Source: Muribaculum intestinale | Lineage (GTDB): Bacteria; Bacteroidota; Bacteroidia; Bacteroidales; Muribaculaceae | Assembly (NCBI RefSeq): GCF_002201515.1 | Contig: NZ_CP021421.1 | Coordinates: forward strand, 372,001 to 436,000 | Length of the DNA stretch: 64,000 nt | Direction: 5' to 3' | Part shown: piece after piece, positions 36,221 through 44,237 of the stretch | How the letters are laid out: each line of letters opens with the position of its first letter | How positions within the stretch are numbered: position 1 is the stretch's first letter | Notes under the pieces: model-generated | Database searches by the model: none | Told to the model about the DNA's origin: nothing | Seen by the model: only the letters and a program-made list of their open reading frames with translations | Position numbers and translations under genes: made by a program

Positions 36221-36296
36221 CCTTATTATCGGTTGATGCGTTGTTAAAAGTAAAACGGCCTATTGGCTCCGGGCAGGAAAAGTCAGAAAAATTTCT

Positions 36297-36304
36297 TAAA
36301 TTTG
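36297..36304 (+). promoter_or_regulatory. -7 box of CBS-nadK unit
   Basis: TAAATTTG matches TAnnTTTG; transcription would begin near 36311, 76 bases before the CBS gene. A minus-strand TAATTTTG at 36351-36358 could serve pdxJ. Confidence 0.45.
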
Positions 36305-36386
36305 TAGCCTTTTCGTGATGCATATATAGCATTGCCCATTTTAGCAACTGCAAAATTAATGAGAAATAAGTAAACCGCGAAACGTT

Positions 36387-37055
36387 TTGACAGCAAAAGA
36401 TGCCATATCATCCCAAATCGAGGCCCTGAACGGGGAAATGACCATTGGTGAATCCATCGACCGACTCTGTATCGCCATCGAACGCCGCGGTCCGCTTCCG
36501 GTAGTCGATGATTCCGGGCGGTATCTCGGCATGGCCGACGCTTCGGCACTTGGAGCCCCGCGCGGCTCACAGCTCGGCAATCTGGCCAATGGCACACGCC
36601 CGATGTCGGCTTCATCGCCCGTGTCGCTGCTTCTTGAGCGCATGGCAGCCGGCGAGACGGTAATCCCCATTGTCGACGATGTATCGTCTGAAATGTATAT
36701 AGGAGCTGCCGACCGCGAGTCGGCCATGCGCATGGCCGCATCCCTGTTTCCTCAGCTCGATGACTACACCGAGCTTACCGTAGTATGTCCGTCGGGAGAA
36801 TACAGCGCCTCGGCCATAGCCCATGCCGTGGAGGATGCCGACGCCCATCTGCTCAACCTCAATGTTGTGGCAGGCACACAGCCCAATTCACCTACCACGG
36901 TAATCCTCCGTGTAAACCATTCGCGCGGGGATTCGGTGGCGCGCTCGCTTGCCCGCTACGGATACGATACGGTGGAAATGGCCGGGACGCCGGGGCTACT
37001 CAACGCCGATATGATTGAGCGCGTCAACTCTCTGCTACACTATCTTGAAGTGTAG
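36387..37055 (+). CDS. CBS domain protein (AcuB-like)
   Basis: A 222-residue protein with a CBS pair (about 5-120; GPLPVVDDSGRYLGMADA and ETVIPIVDDVSSEMYIG) and a C-terminal ACT-like domain (about 125-222). CBS pairs bind adenosine nucleotides and regulate partners. The likely start is TTG at 36387; the next in-frame ATG would remove 17 residues of the first CBS helix. It is 29 bases upstream of nadK, a stable Bacteroidales neighbour pair. Regulation of a B6- or NAD-related enzyme is a guess. Confidence 0.8.
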   Translation: MTAKDAISSQIEALNGEMTIGESIDRLCIAIERRGPLPVVDDSGRYLGMADASALGAPRGSQLGNLANGTRPMSASSPVSLLLERMAAGETVIPIVDDVSSEMYIGAADRESAMRMAASLFPQLDDYTELTVVCPSGEYSASAIAHAVEDADAHLLNLNVVAGTQPNSPTTVILRVNHSRGDSVARSLARYGYDTVEMAGTPGLLNADMIERVNSLLHYLEV

Positions 37056-37084
37056 GCATTCATAAGTAACCAAATTACCGACAT

Positions 37085-37957
37085 ATGCGCATCGCTATCT
37101 ACGGCAACACCTATCAGGAACGACATATCGGAGAGCTTGTCCACTTCTTCGACGCCCTATGCCGCCAGAATGTGTGGGTCGAGGTCGAAGAATCGTTCTA
37201 CAGATACCTGTGCGGGGTACTCCCCTCGCCCCCCGTGGTCAACGATATAATCCGCGGCTCCGACTTCAATGCGGCCATAGCCATCAGTATCGGCGGCGAC
37301 GGCACATTTCTGCACACGGCACAGTGGGTAGGCGACAAGCAGATACCCATACTCGGCATCAACACGGGCCATCTGGGATATCTTGCGGCAACACACATGA
37401 AAGACGCCGACGAATGGATAGGGCGCCTTCTAAAGGGAGATTACGACATAGAGACGCGCACCCTCATCGAGGTGGAGGCCGACTGTCACCTTGCCGAGGA
37501 GATATGGCCGTATGCGCTCAACGAAGTGGCGGTGCTAAAACAGGACACCTCGTCGATGATAGAAATGAAGGCGCGCATCAACGGTACGTCGCTGGCTGTA
37601 TATCTGGCCGACGGACTGATTGTGTCGACCCCGACCGGCTCAACAGGCTACAATCTGTCGGTCAGCGGCCCTATTCTGGAGCCTTCTGCACCGGTATGGG
37701 CCGTATCTCCCATCGCGGCACACTCGCTCACGATGCGTCCGCTGGTGGTACGCGACGACAGTGTGATAGCGATTACCACATGTTCGCGCTCCGGTGCCTA
37801 CCGCCTCAGCCTCGACGGACGGTTTCTGTCGCTCCCGGCCAAGAGTACGGTGACTCTGCGCAAGGCATCGTTTGCCACACGCGTGATAAAGCGTCCGGGC
37901 CATCACTTTACCGACACCCTGCGCGACAAACTCATGTGGGGTCTCGACACAAGATAA
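37085..37957 (+). CDS. nadK: NAD kinase
   Basis: A 290-residue kinase that makes NADP from NAD. Motifs SIGGDGTFLH (the GGDGT active site), NTGHLGYLA and TPTGSTGYNLS are intact. It is downstream of the CBS gene and 21 bases before the SUMF1-sialidase gene. Confidence 0.97.
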   Translation: MRIAIYGNTYQERHIGELVHFFDALCRQNVWVEVEESFYRYLCGVLPSPPVVNDIIRGSDFNAAIAISIGGDGTFLHTAQWVGDKQIPILGINTGHLGYLAATHMKDADEWIGRLLKGDYDIETRTLIEVEADCHLAEEIWPYALNEVAVLKQDTSSMIEMKARINGTSLAVYLADGLIVSTPTGSTGYNLSVSGPILEPSAPVWAVSPIAAHSLTMRPLVVRDDSVIAITTCSRSGAYRLSLDGRFLSLPAKSTVTLRKASFATRVIKRPGHHFTDTLRDKLMWGLDTR

Positions 37958-37978
37958 CGTGCAAACTGATAATATATC

Positions 37979-39970
37979 ATGAAATCAACAGCAATGGCTG
38001 TCGCCATGGCCATGACGGTCTGCGCCGTAGCCACAGGCTCGGAGCCTATAAAAATGGTCGATATTCCGGCAGGATATTTTTACATGGGGAGCCGCGCTCT
38101 CGGCGAGAATTTCGACGAAGGGCCGGTGCATAAGGTGACTCTGACCCGCCCGATGCGCATGAGCGCCACAGAAATCACCAATGCCCAGTATGAGGAATTC
38201 TTTCCGGAACACCGTGCCCTACGCGGCAAAAACGGAGTGTCGGCTGATGATAATGATGCCGTGGTCAACGTAAGTTATCACGATGCTCTGGAATTCTGTA
38301 AGAAACTGGGCCAACGAGAAGGCCGCATCTACCGGCTCCCCACCGAAGCCGAGTGGGAGTACGCATGCCGCGGAGGTACATATACATTATATAATACCGG
38401 CGACTGGTTTCCCGACTCTTGCCACAAGTCGCAGCGTGTGGCGCGCGATTTCGACCCCGTGTCGCTGCGTGTCGGACAATTCGCTCCCAATGCGTTCGGG
38501 CTGTATGACATGCATGGCAATGTCGAGGAGTGGTGTATGGACTACTACGGGCCATATACCGCAGACGAAGCGACCGACCCATGCGGACCGGCGCAGGGAG
38601 AATACCGGGTAACGCGCGGTGGGAGCCACCACACGCCTGTGAAGTATCTGCGCAGTGCCAACCGAAGCGCCATGCTCCCCGACGACCGTCATTCCCAGAC
38701 CGGATTCCGCATAGTGGAGTCGGACGCCGAGCTTCAGCACTCAGGCGAAGAATGGAGTGTGCCGGCAGTACGCCGCGACATATCGGCCGGAGAATTCATG
38801 TGGGACACTCCGTCAGACACCCCCTTTTACCTGCCGCCGATACCGTTTGTCGTCGCTCCGCAATGTGGCAACGGCGTACCATTTTACCGCCACAACCACC
38901 AGCCGGCGGTGACATGGTGTGACAACGGCGACCTGCTTGCCATATGGTTTTCGGCCAACGAAGAGAACGGACGCGAGGTGACGGTGCTGTCGTCGCGTCT
39001 TAAAGCCGGGTGCGGAGAATGGGAGGAGGCGCGCGAATTCTTCCGTGTGTCCGACCGCAACCTTACCGGCAGTTCGCTGCTCAACGACGGCAACGGCACA
39101 CTGCTCCACATCAATGGCATGGAAGCGTCGGGTGACTGGCAGAACCTCGCCATGATCGCACGCCGCAGCCATGACAACGGAGCCACATGGTCGGCGCCGG
39201 AAATCATCGCTCCCGAACATACACGCCGCCACCAGGTAATAGCCGGCCCGTCGATAACCGCCGAGGGGTGGATAATCCAGGCGTGCGACGCCGGCCCGGG
39301 AGGCAACGACGGTACAGCACTACACATAAGCCGCGACGGCGGCCACACATGGGAAGACCCTTGGGACGGCGCTCCACTTCCCGACTTCAGCGACGGTGGC
39401 GTCGGAAGCACCATCGCCGGTATTCATGCCGGAGTGGTACAACTCGCCGACGGGTCGCTCATGGCTCTCGGCCGGGGCAACAGTATCGCCGGAAGTGACG
39501 GGAAGCTGCATATGCCGATGAGTATCTCCCGCGACATGGGACGCACATGGACCTACAGCGCCTCCCCTCTCCCGCCAATCGACGGCGGCCAACGTCTTGT
39601 ACTGCGCAGGCTCAACGAGGGACCGCTGCTGCTCGTATCATTCACCGGCCATCCGCAGCGCACCCCCGAGACCGACCGAGGGATGGAATTCACAGCTCCC
39701 GACGGAACCAAGGCTAAAGGTTACGGAATGTATGCCGCAGTATCGTTCGACGACGGACGCACATGGCCCGTACGCAGGCTTGTCACCGACTCCGTGCCGC
39801 GATTTCTCGACGGTGGAGCCTGGACAGGATTTTTCGAGTCAGACTCCACCCATGCCGAACCGCGCGGATACCTGTGCGCCACACAGACGCCCGACGGCAT
39901 AATCCATCTGCTCAGCTCAAGGCTCCACTACCGGTTCAATCTGGCATGGCTCCTCGAGGCAATGCAATGA
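37979..39970 (+). CDS. Exported SUMF1-like domain fused to sialidase-fold domain
   Basis: A 663-residue protein with a signal peptide (about 1-20). Residues ~24-250 are a formylglycine-generating-enzyme-like domain (DIPAGYFYMGS, LPTEAEWEYACRGG, MHGNVEEW, RGGSHH). The two catalytic cysteines expected near the end of that domain are absent (RGGSHHTPVKYLRSANR), so sulfatase activation is unlikely. Residues ~290-660 are a sialidase-type six-bladed propeller with four Asp boxes (RSHDNGATW, SRDGGHTW, SRDMGRTW, FDDGRTW). Whether the propeller cleaves sialic acid or another sugar, or binds only, is open. It follows nadK after 21 bases and converges on amt. Confidence 0.8.
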   Translation: MKSTAMAVAMAMTVCAVATGSEPIKMVDIPAGYFYMGSRALGENFDEGPVHKVTLTRPMRMSATEITNAQYEEFFPEHRALRGKNGVSADDNDAVVNVSYHDALEFCKKLGQREGRIYRLPTEAEWEYACRGGTYTLYNTGDWFPDSCHKSQRVARDFDPVSLRVGQFAPNAFGLYDMHGNVEEWCMDYYGPYTADEATDPCGPAQGEYRVTRGGSHHTPVKYLRSANRSAMLPDDRHSQTGFRIVESDAELQHSGEEWSVPAVRRDISAGEFMWDTPSDTPFYLPPIPFVVAPQCGNGVPFYRHNHQPAVTWCDNGDLLAIWFSANEENGREVTVLSSRLKAGCGEWEEAREFFRVSDRNLTGSSLLNDGNGTLLHINGMEASGDWQNLAMIARRSHDNGATWSAPEIIAPEHTRRHQVIAGPSITAEGWIIQACDAGPGGNDGTALHISRDGGHTWEDPWDGAPLPDFSDGGVGSTIAGIHAGVVQLADGSLMALGRGNSIAGSDGKLHMPMSISRDMGRTWTYSASPLPPIDGGQRLVLRRLNEGPLLLVSFTGHPQRTPETDRGMEFTAPDGTKAKGYGMYAAVSFDDGRTWPVRRLVTDSVPRFLDGGAWTGFFESDSTHAEPRGYLCATQTPDGIIHLLSSRLHYRFNLAWLLEAMQ

Positions 39971-39981
39971 CAGAGCATACA

Positions 39982-41421
39982 TCAGCTCTCTTCAACACTG
40001 CGCATCCAGTCATTGTCGCTAATGGCATCTTCTACCAGACCTGTACCTCCTTCCGCTCCGTATTCCTCACCATGCTGCGATATGTCGAGACCGACCTCCT
40101 CGCTATGGCGTGACACTCGCAACGGAACCACCTTGTTGGTAATCCAATAAAGAAGGTAACTGGCGGCAAACGTGTAGACAAACACCATAATCAGCACTAT
40201 GATATGATTCCAGAAAAATTCCATACGCGATATCATGTCAGGTTCCTGGGAAGCAAAGAAATCATAGGCGAAATAACCGGTAAGCACTGTGCCGAGTATT
40301 CCACCCAGACCATGTGTAGGGAATACGTCAAGAGCATCGTCGAGCATATGGCTGTACCCCTTCCACGACACCGCAAGATTGCAGCATATGGTAATCAGGA
40401 GAGATATGAATACACTCTGTCCGACGGTAACCCATCCGGCACAAGGTGTAATGGCCACCAGCCCCACGACAGCGCCTATTGCAGCACCCATGGCAGAAGG
40501 TTTGCGTCCGCGTAGAGCGTCAAATGCCACCCATGTGACCATAGCCGTCGCAGCGGCGGTGTTTGTATTCAGGAACGCCGAGATGGCTACCCCGTCGGCG
40601 GCAAGCGAACTGCCGCCGTTGAATCCGAACCACCCGAGCCACAGTAAAGCCGCGCCGAGAAGCACAAACGGCACATTGGCCGGCTTGGCCGCATCCTGTG
40701 ATGGTGTGCGGCGACCCAGGAATATAGCTCCGGCAAGAGCGGCGATGCCCGAGGCGGCATGCACCACTATGCCTCCGGCAAAATCGTGGACATGCATCAT
40801 GGCAAACAATCCGTCGGGATGCCATGTACAATGAGCAAGCGGACAATATACAACGACTATCCACAATACCATGAAGAGCAGATAGCCGGAAAAGTGCACA
40901 CGCTCAGCAAACGATCCCGTGATAAGAGACGGTGTGATAATGGCGAACTTCATCTGAAACAGAGCGAAAAGGGCCAAAGGTATGGTGGTCGTGGCCATGC
41001 CAATCTGCGACAATAGCGGGGAGTCAGGCTCCGTCACGTTGCTGACACCAACATTATTAAACATAAAGAAGTCGCAAGGATTGCCGATAACATGGTCTAT
41101 ATCGTTGCCGAATGCGAGACCAAAGCCAAACACAACCCATATCACACTCACAAATCCCATCACGATGAAACTCTGAAGCATCGTGGAGATTACATTCTTC
41201 ACCCGTACCATGCCTCCATAGAAAAACGATAGCCCGGGAGTCATCATAAGTACAAAGATAGTAGCCGTTATCATCCATGCCACATTCGCAAAAAGATGAT
41301 TGTTGGGCATGTTGAACGAACCGGCACCCGAAGTATCAACCACCCCTACTATACCGATTACAAGCAACAAAACGAACACTGACAGCCATCCATAGCTGAT
41401 TTTACGTCCTTTAACAGTCAT
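39982..41421 (-). CDS. amt: Ammonium transporter
   Basis: A 479-residue Amt/MEP/Rh protein with 11 membrane segments. Family motifs seen are ATIFVLMMTPGLSFFYGGMVR, the twin-histidine region (HDFAGGIVVHAASG) and FPTHGLGGILGTVLTG. It passes NH3/NH4+ across the inner membrane. A hydrophilic tail of about 40 acidic residues ends the protein. No glnK neighbour is present. Its stop lies 11 bases from the convergent SUMF1-sialidase stop, with no room for a terminator between them. Confidence 0.95.
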   Translation of the reverse strand: MTVKGRKISYGWLSVFVLLLVIGIVGVVDTSGAGSFNMPNNHLFANVAWMITATIFVLMMTPGLSFFYGGMVRVKNVISTMLQSFIVMGFVSVIWVVFGFGLAFGNDIDHVIGNPCDFFMFNNVGVSNVTEPDSPLLSQIGMATTTIPLALFALFQMKFAIITPSLITGSFAERVHFSGYLLFMVLWIVVVYCPLAHCTWHPDGLFAMMHVHDFAGGIVVHAASGIAALAGAIFLGRRTPSQDAAKPANVPFVLLGAALLWLGWFGFNGGSSLAADGVAISAFLNTNTAAATAMVTWVAFDALRGRKPSAMGAAIGAVVGLVAITPCAGWVTVGQSVFISLLITICCNLAVSWKGYSHMLDDALDVFPTHGLGGILGTVLTGYFAYDFFASQEPDMISRMEFFWNHIIVLIMVFVYTFAASYLLYWITNKVVPLRVSRHSEEVGLDISQHGEEYGAEGGTGLVEDAISDNDWMRSVEES

Positions 41422-41616
41422 AATGCAACAAATTTATTTTAGAGAATCATAGCACAATACCACCGCTCATAAGAATGCGGTAGCATTATTCCATAAACAA
41501 CGCCGCAAAATAAGCAAATAGAGACCAATTCGCCAAATATTTTAGCAAAAATATATCCACCAAATATTGCTTAGATTTTTTTAAAATCATATAAACGGGC
41601 AAGTGCAGGATTTTCG

Positions 41617-41624
41617 TAACTTTG
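41617..41624 (+). promoter_or_regulatory. -7 box of priA
   Basis: TAACTTTG matches TAnnTTTG. Predicted start of transcription is about 41631, at the first ATG (41632), so either the mRNA is leaderless or translation begins at 41692. Confidence 0.55.
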
Positions 41625-41631
41625 TAGGACT

Positions 41632-44160
41632 ATGCATGATGCCAAAGAGAAAAGCGATGCCACCGTACGCCCTTACGCCGGCGCAGGCTTAATGTATGCG
41701 GAAGTGATATTGCCTCTGCCGCTTGGGGCCACGTTTACCTACCGCATACCGCAGGAGCTTGACGGAAAGGTAAGCATCGGCAGCCGGATTATCGTGCCGT
41801 TCGGACGCAAAAAGCTGTATACAGCCATCGTATGCGGTCTTTCGCCCATCGCGCCGGAAGATATGCAGATAAAGGACGTAATGACTGTACTCGACCCCTG
41901 GCCGATAGTGCGGCATCCGCAACTGCGTCTGTGGGAATGGATTGGCGAATACTATCTGTGCAGCATAGGCGATGTAATGAAAGCGGCCCTCCCGGCGGGA
42001 CTGAAAGTTGAGAGCGAGACCTTTGTAGAAGTCAATCCCGACTACGAGGAGGACACCTCGGCGCGGCTTACCGAGACCGAGGCTGTGCTGCTCCAGACTG
42101 TCGACCACCACGGGCGTATATCCGTGGCCGACCTCGAACACCGCACAGGCATCACGCGAACCACACAGACGGTGGCACGCCTTGTAGAGCGCTGCGCACT
42201 GATGATATCGGAGAAACTTGTGGAACGGTACCGGGCCAAACGCGAGACAATCGTAAGTCTTGCATTCCCTCATGACGACACCGACTCCATGCACCGCGCA
42301 TTCGACTCGGTACGTGGCGCGCCCAAGCAGGAACAGCTGCTCATCGCCCTCATCGACATGCTCAACAAGAAGCGCCACGAGGGACGCGACCCCGAGGTAC
42401 TGAGGTCCGATCTGCTGACCTCCACCGGACTGAGCACCGCAATCGTATCGGCACTGTCGGCCAAAGGTATAATCCGCATCACGACACGCGAAGTCAACCG
42501 GTTCGGGTTTACCGGAGTGGCTACCGGCACATTGCCCTCACTCACCGACCACCAGGCCGAGGCTCTTGACCGCATACACCTCGGATTTCTGAAACGTGAC
42601 GTAGTGCTGCTCCACGGAGTCACATCGAGCGGGAAGACCGAACTCTATATCCACCTCATCGATTTCGTGCTCCGCAAGGGGGAACAGGCATTGTATCTTG
42701 TGCCGGAAATAGCGCTCACCACCCAGCTTACCCGCAGACTTCAGAAAGTGTTCGGCGACAAAGTGGTGATATACCACTCGAAATTTTCCGACAACGAGCG
42801 CGTCGACATATGGAAGAAACTGCTCCACGACAATTCGCCATGTGTGGTAATCGGCGCACGCTCGTCGCTCTTCCTCCCCTACTCACGCCTCGGCATAGTA
42901 ATCGTAGACGAAGAGCATGAGTCGAGCTACAAGCAATACGACCCGGCACCCCGCTACAATGCCCGCGACACCGCCATCGTGCTCGCGTCGATGCATGGCG
43001 CCAAGACACTGCTCGGGAGCGCTACCCCTGCAGTCGAGACCTACTACAAGGCCCTGTCGGGACGCTACGGACTTGTCGAGCTTACCGAGCGCTACGAAGG
43101 CGCCCGTCTGCCCGATATCGAGATTATCGACATGCTCGACGAGAAAAAGCGCGGACGTTCCTCCGGCTCACCGCTCTCGATGCGTCTGCTCGGGCTTACA
43201 CGCGAGACGGTAGACCACGGACGCCAGGCGATACTATTCCACAACCGACGCGGATTTGCTCCGGTAGTGATGTGCAAGCAGTGTGCCTACGTGCCCAAAT
43301 GCCAGTACTGCGATGTATCGCTCACCTACCACAGGCGTCAGGACGAGATGGTGTGCCACTACTGCGGGGCCACATACAAGCTGCCTACCATATGTCCGTC
43401 GTGCAAAGAACCCGCCATAGATGTGTTCGGCTACGGAACCGAACGCCTTGAGGATATCGCCGACGGAGCATTCGGCGACGCCAAGGTGCTGCGCATGGAC
43501 CTCGACACCACGCGCAACAAAGACGGATACGACAAAATAATAACCGACTTTTCGGCCGGAAAGGCACAGATACTTGTCGGGACACAGATGGTGACAAAGG
43601 GGCTCGACTTTGCCGGAGTGAGCCTCGTAGGCGTGCTCAACGCCGACACTCTCATCAACTTCCCCGACTTCCGCTCGGCCGAACGGGCGTTCAACATGCT
43701 TGAGCAGGTAGCCGGACGTGCCGGACGTCGCGACGACATCCCGGGACGTGTTGTCGTGCAGACCACACGCCCCGACCATCCCGTAATCAACTTCCTGCGC
43801 GAGCACGACTACAAGGGCTTCTATGCCCATGAGATTGAAGAGCGTCGACTCTACAGTTACCCTCCGTTCACGCGTGTAATCAACATCTACCTCAAGCACC
43901 GCGACCTCAGCGTGGTGGCCGACGCGTCGGTGCGCTATACCAGGCGCCTGCAGGAATTGTTTGGCAACAGGGTGTTCGGGCCCGAAGAGCCGCATGTGAG
44001 CCGCATACAGTCGCTCTACATACGCAAGATAATGCTCAAGATAGAGACCGAGGCATCCATGCGTAAGGTGAAGGCCATACTCCGCAACGTCTACGAGGAG
44101 TTCATGGTCGAGAAGTCCCTGCGTTCGATGATAGTATACTACGACGTCGATCCCAACTGA
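41632..44160 (+). CDS. priA: Primosomal protein N' (replication restart helicase)
   Basis: An 842-residue superfamily 2 helicase. N-terminal DNA-binding domain with YAEVILPLPLGATFTY, Walker A GVTSSGKTELY, Walker B VDEEHESSYKQ, and zinc sites CKQCAYVPKCQYC and CHYCG...CPSC. PriA reloads the replisome at stalled forks. The family usually starts near MYAEVILPL (41692), and the -7 box places transcription start at 41631, so the first 20 residues may not be translated. A hairpin terminator follows. Confidence 0.95.
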   Translation: MHDAKEKSDATVRPYAGAGLMYAEVILPLPLGATFTYRIPQELDGKVSIGSRIIVPFGRKKLYTAIVCGLSPIAPEDMQIKDVMTVLDPWPIVRHPQLRLWEWIGEYYLCSIGDVMKAALPAGLKVESETFVEVNPDYEEDTSARLTETEAVLLQTVDHHGRISVADLEHRTGITRTTQTVARLVERCALMISEKLVERYRAKRETIVSLAFPHDDTDSMHRAFDSVRGAPKQEQLLIALIDMLNKKRHEGRDPEVLRSDLLTSTGLSTAIVSALSAKGIIRITTREVNRFGFTGVATGTLPSLTDHQAEALDRIHLGFLKRDVVLLHGVTSSGKTELYIHLIDFVLRKGEQALYLVPEIALTTQLTRRLQKVFGDKVVIYHSKFSDNERVDIWKKLLHDNSPCVVIGARSSLFLPYSRLGIVIVDEEHESSYKQYDPAPRYNARDTAIVLASMHGAKTLLGSATPAVETYYKALSGRYGLVELTERYEGARLPDIEIIDMLDEKKRGRSSGSPLSMRLLGLTRETVDHGRQAILFHNRRGFAPVVMCKQCAYVPKCQYCDVSLTYHRRQDEMVCHYCGATYKLPTICPSCKEPAIDVFGYGTERLEDIADGAFGDAKVLRMDLDTTRNKDGYDKIITDFSAGKAQILVGTQMVTKGLDFAGVSLVGVLNADTLINFPDFRSAERAFNMLEQVAGRAGRRDDIPGRVVVQTTRPDHPVINFLREHDYKGFYAHEIEERRLYSYPPFTRVINIYLKHRDLSVVADASVRYTRRLQELFGNRVFGPEEPHVSRIQSLYIRKIMLKIETEASMRKVKAILRNVYEEFMVEKSLRSMIVYYDVDPN

Positions 44161-44168
44161 CAAAAACA

Positions 44169-44212
44169 ATCGCCTCTGTCACGGATTTGCGATAAACCGT
44201 GGCAGAGGCGAT
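44169..44212. terminator. Terminator between priA and malQ
   Basis: 16-bp stem (44169-44184 with 44197-44212, one G-U pair) between convergent genes, with A-run before and TAATATATAATAATG after. It can serve both strands. Confidence 0.8.
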
Positions 44213-44237
44213 AATATATAATAATGTATGTTTCCGG

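Noticed and set aside
37979..38740. Sulfatase-activating formylglycine enzyme
   Set aside because: The catalytic cysteines are absent, and the sulfatase in the window is serine-type, which depends on a radical-SAM maturase.
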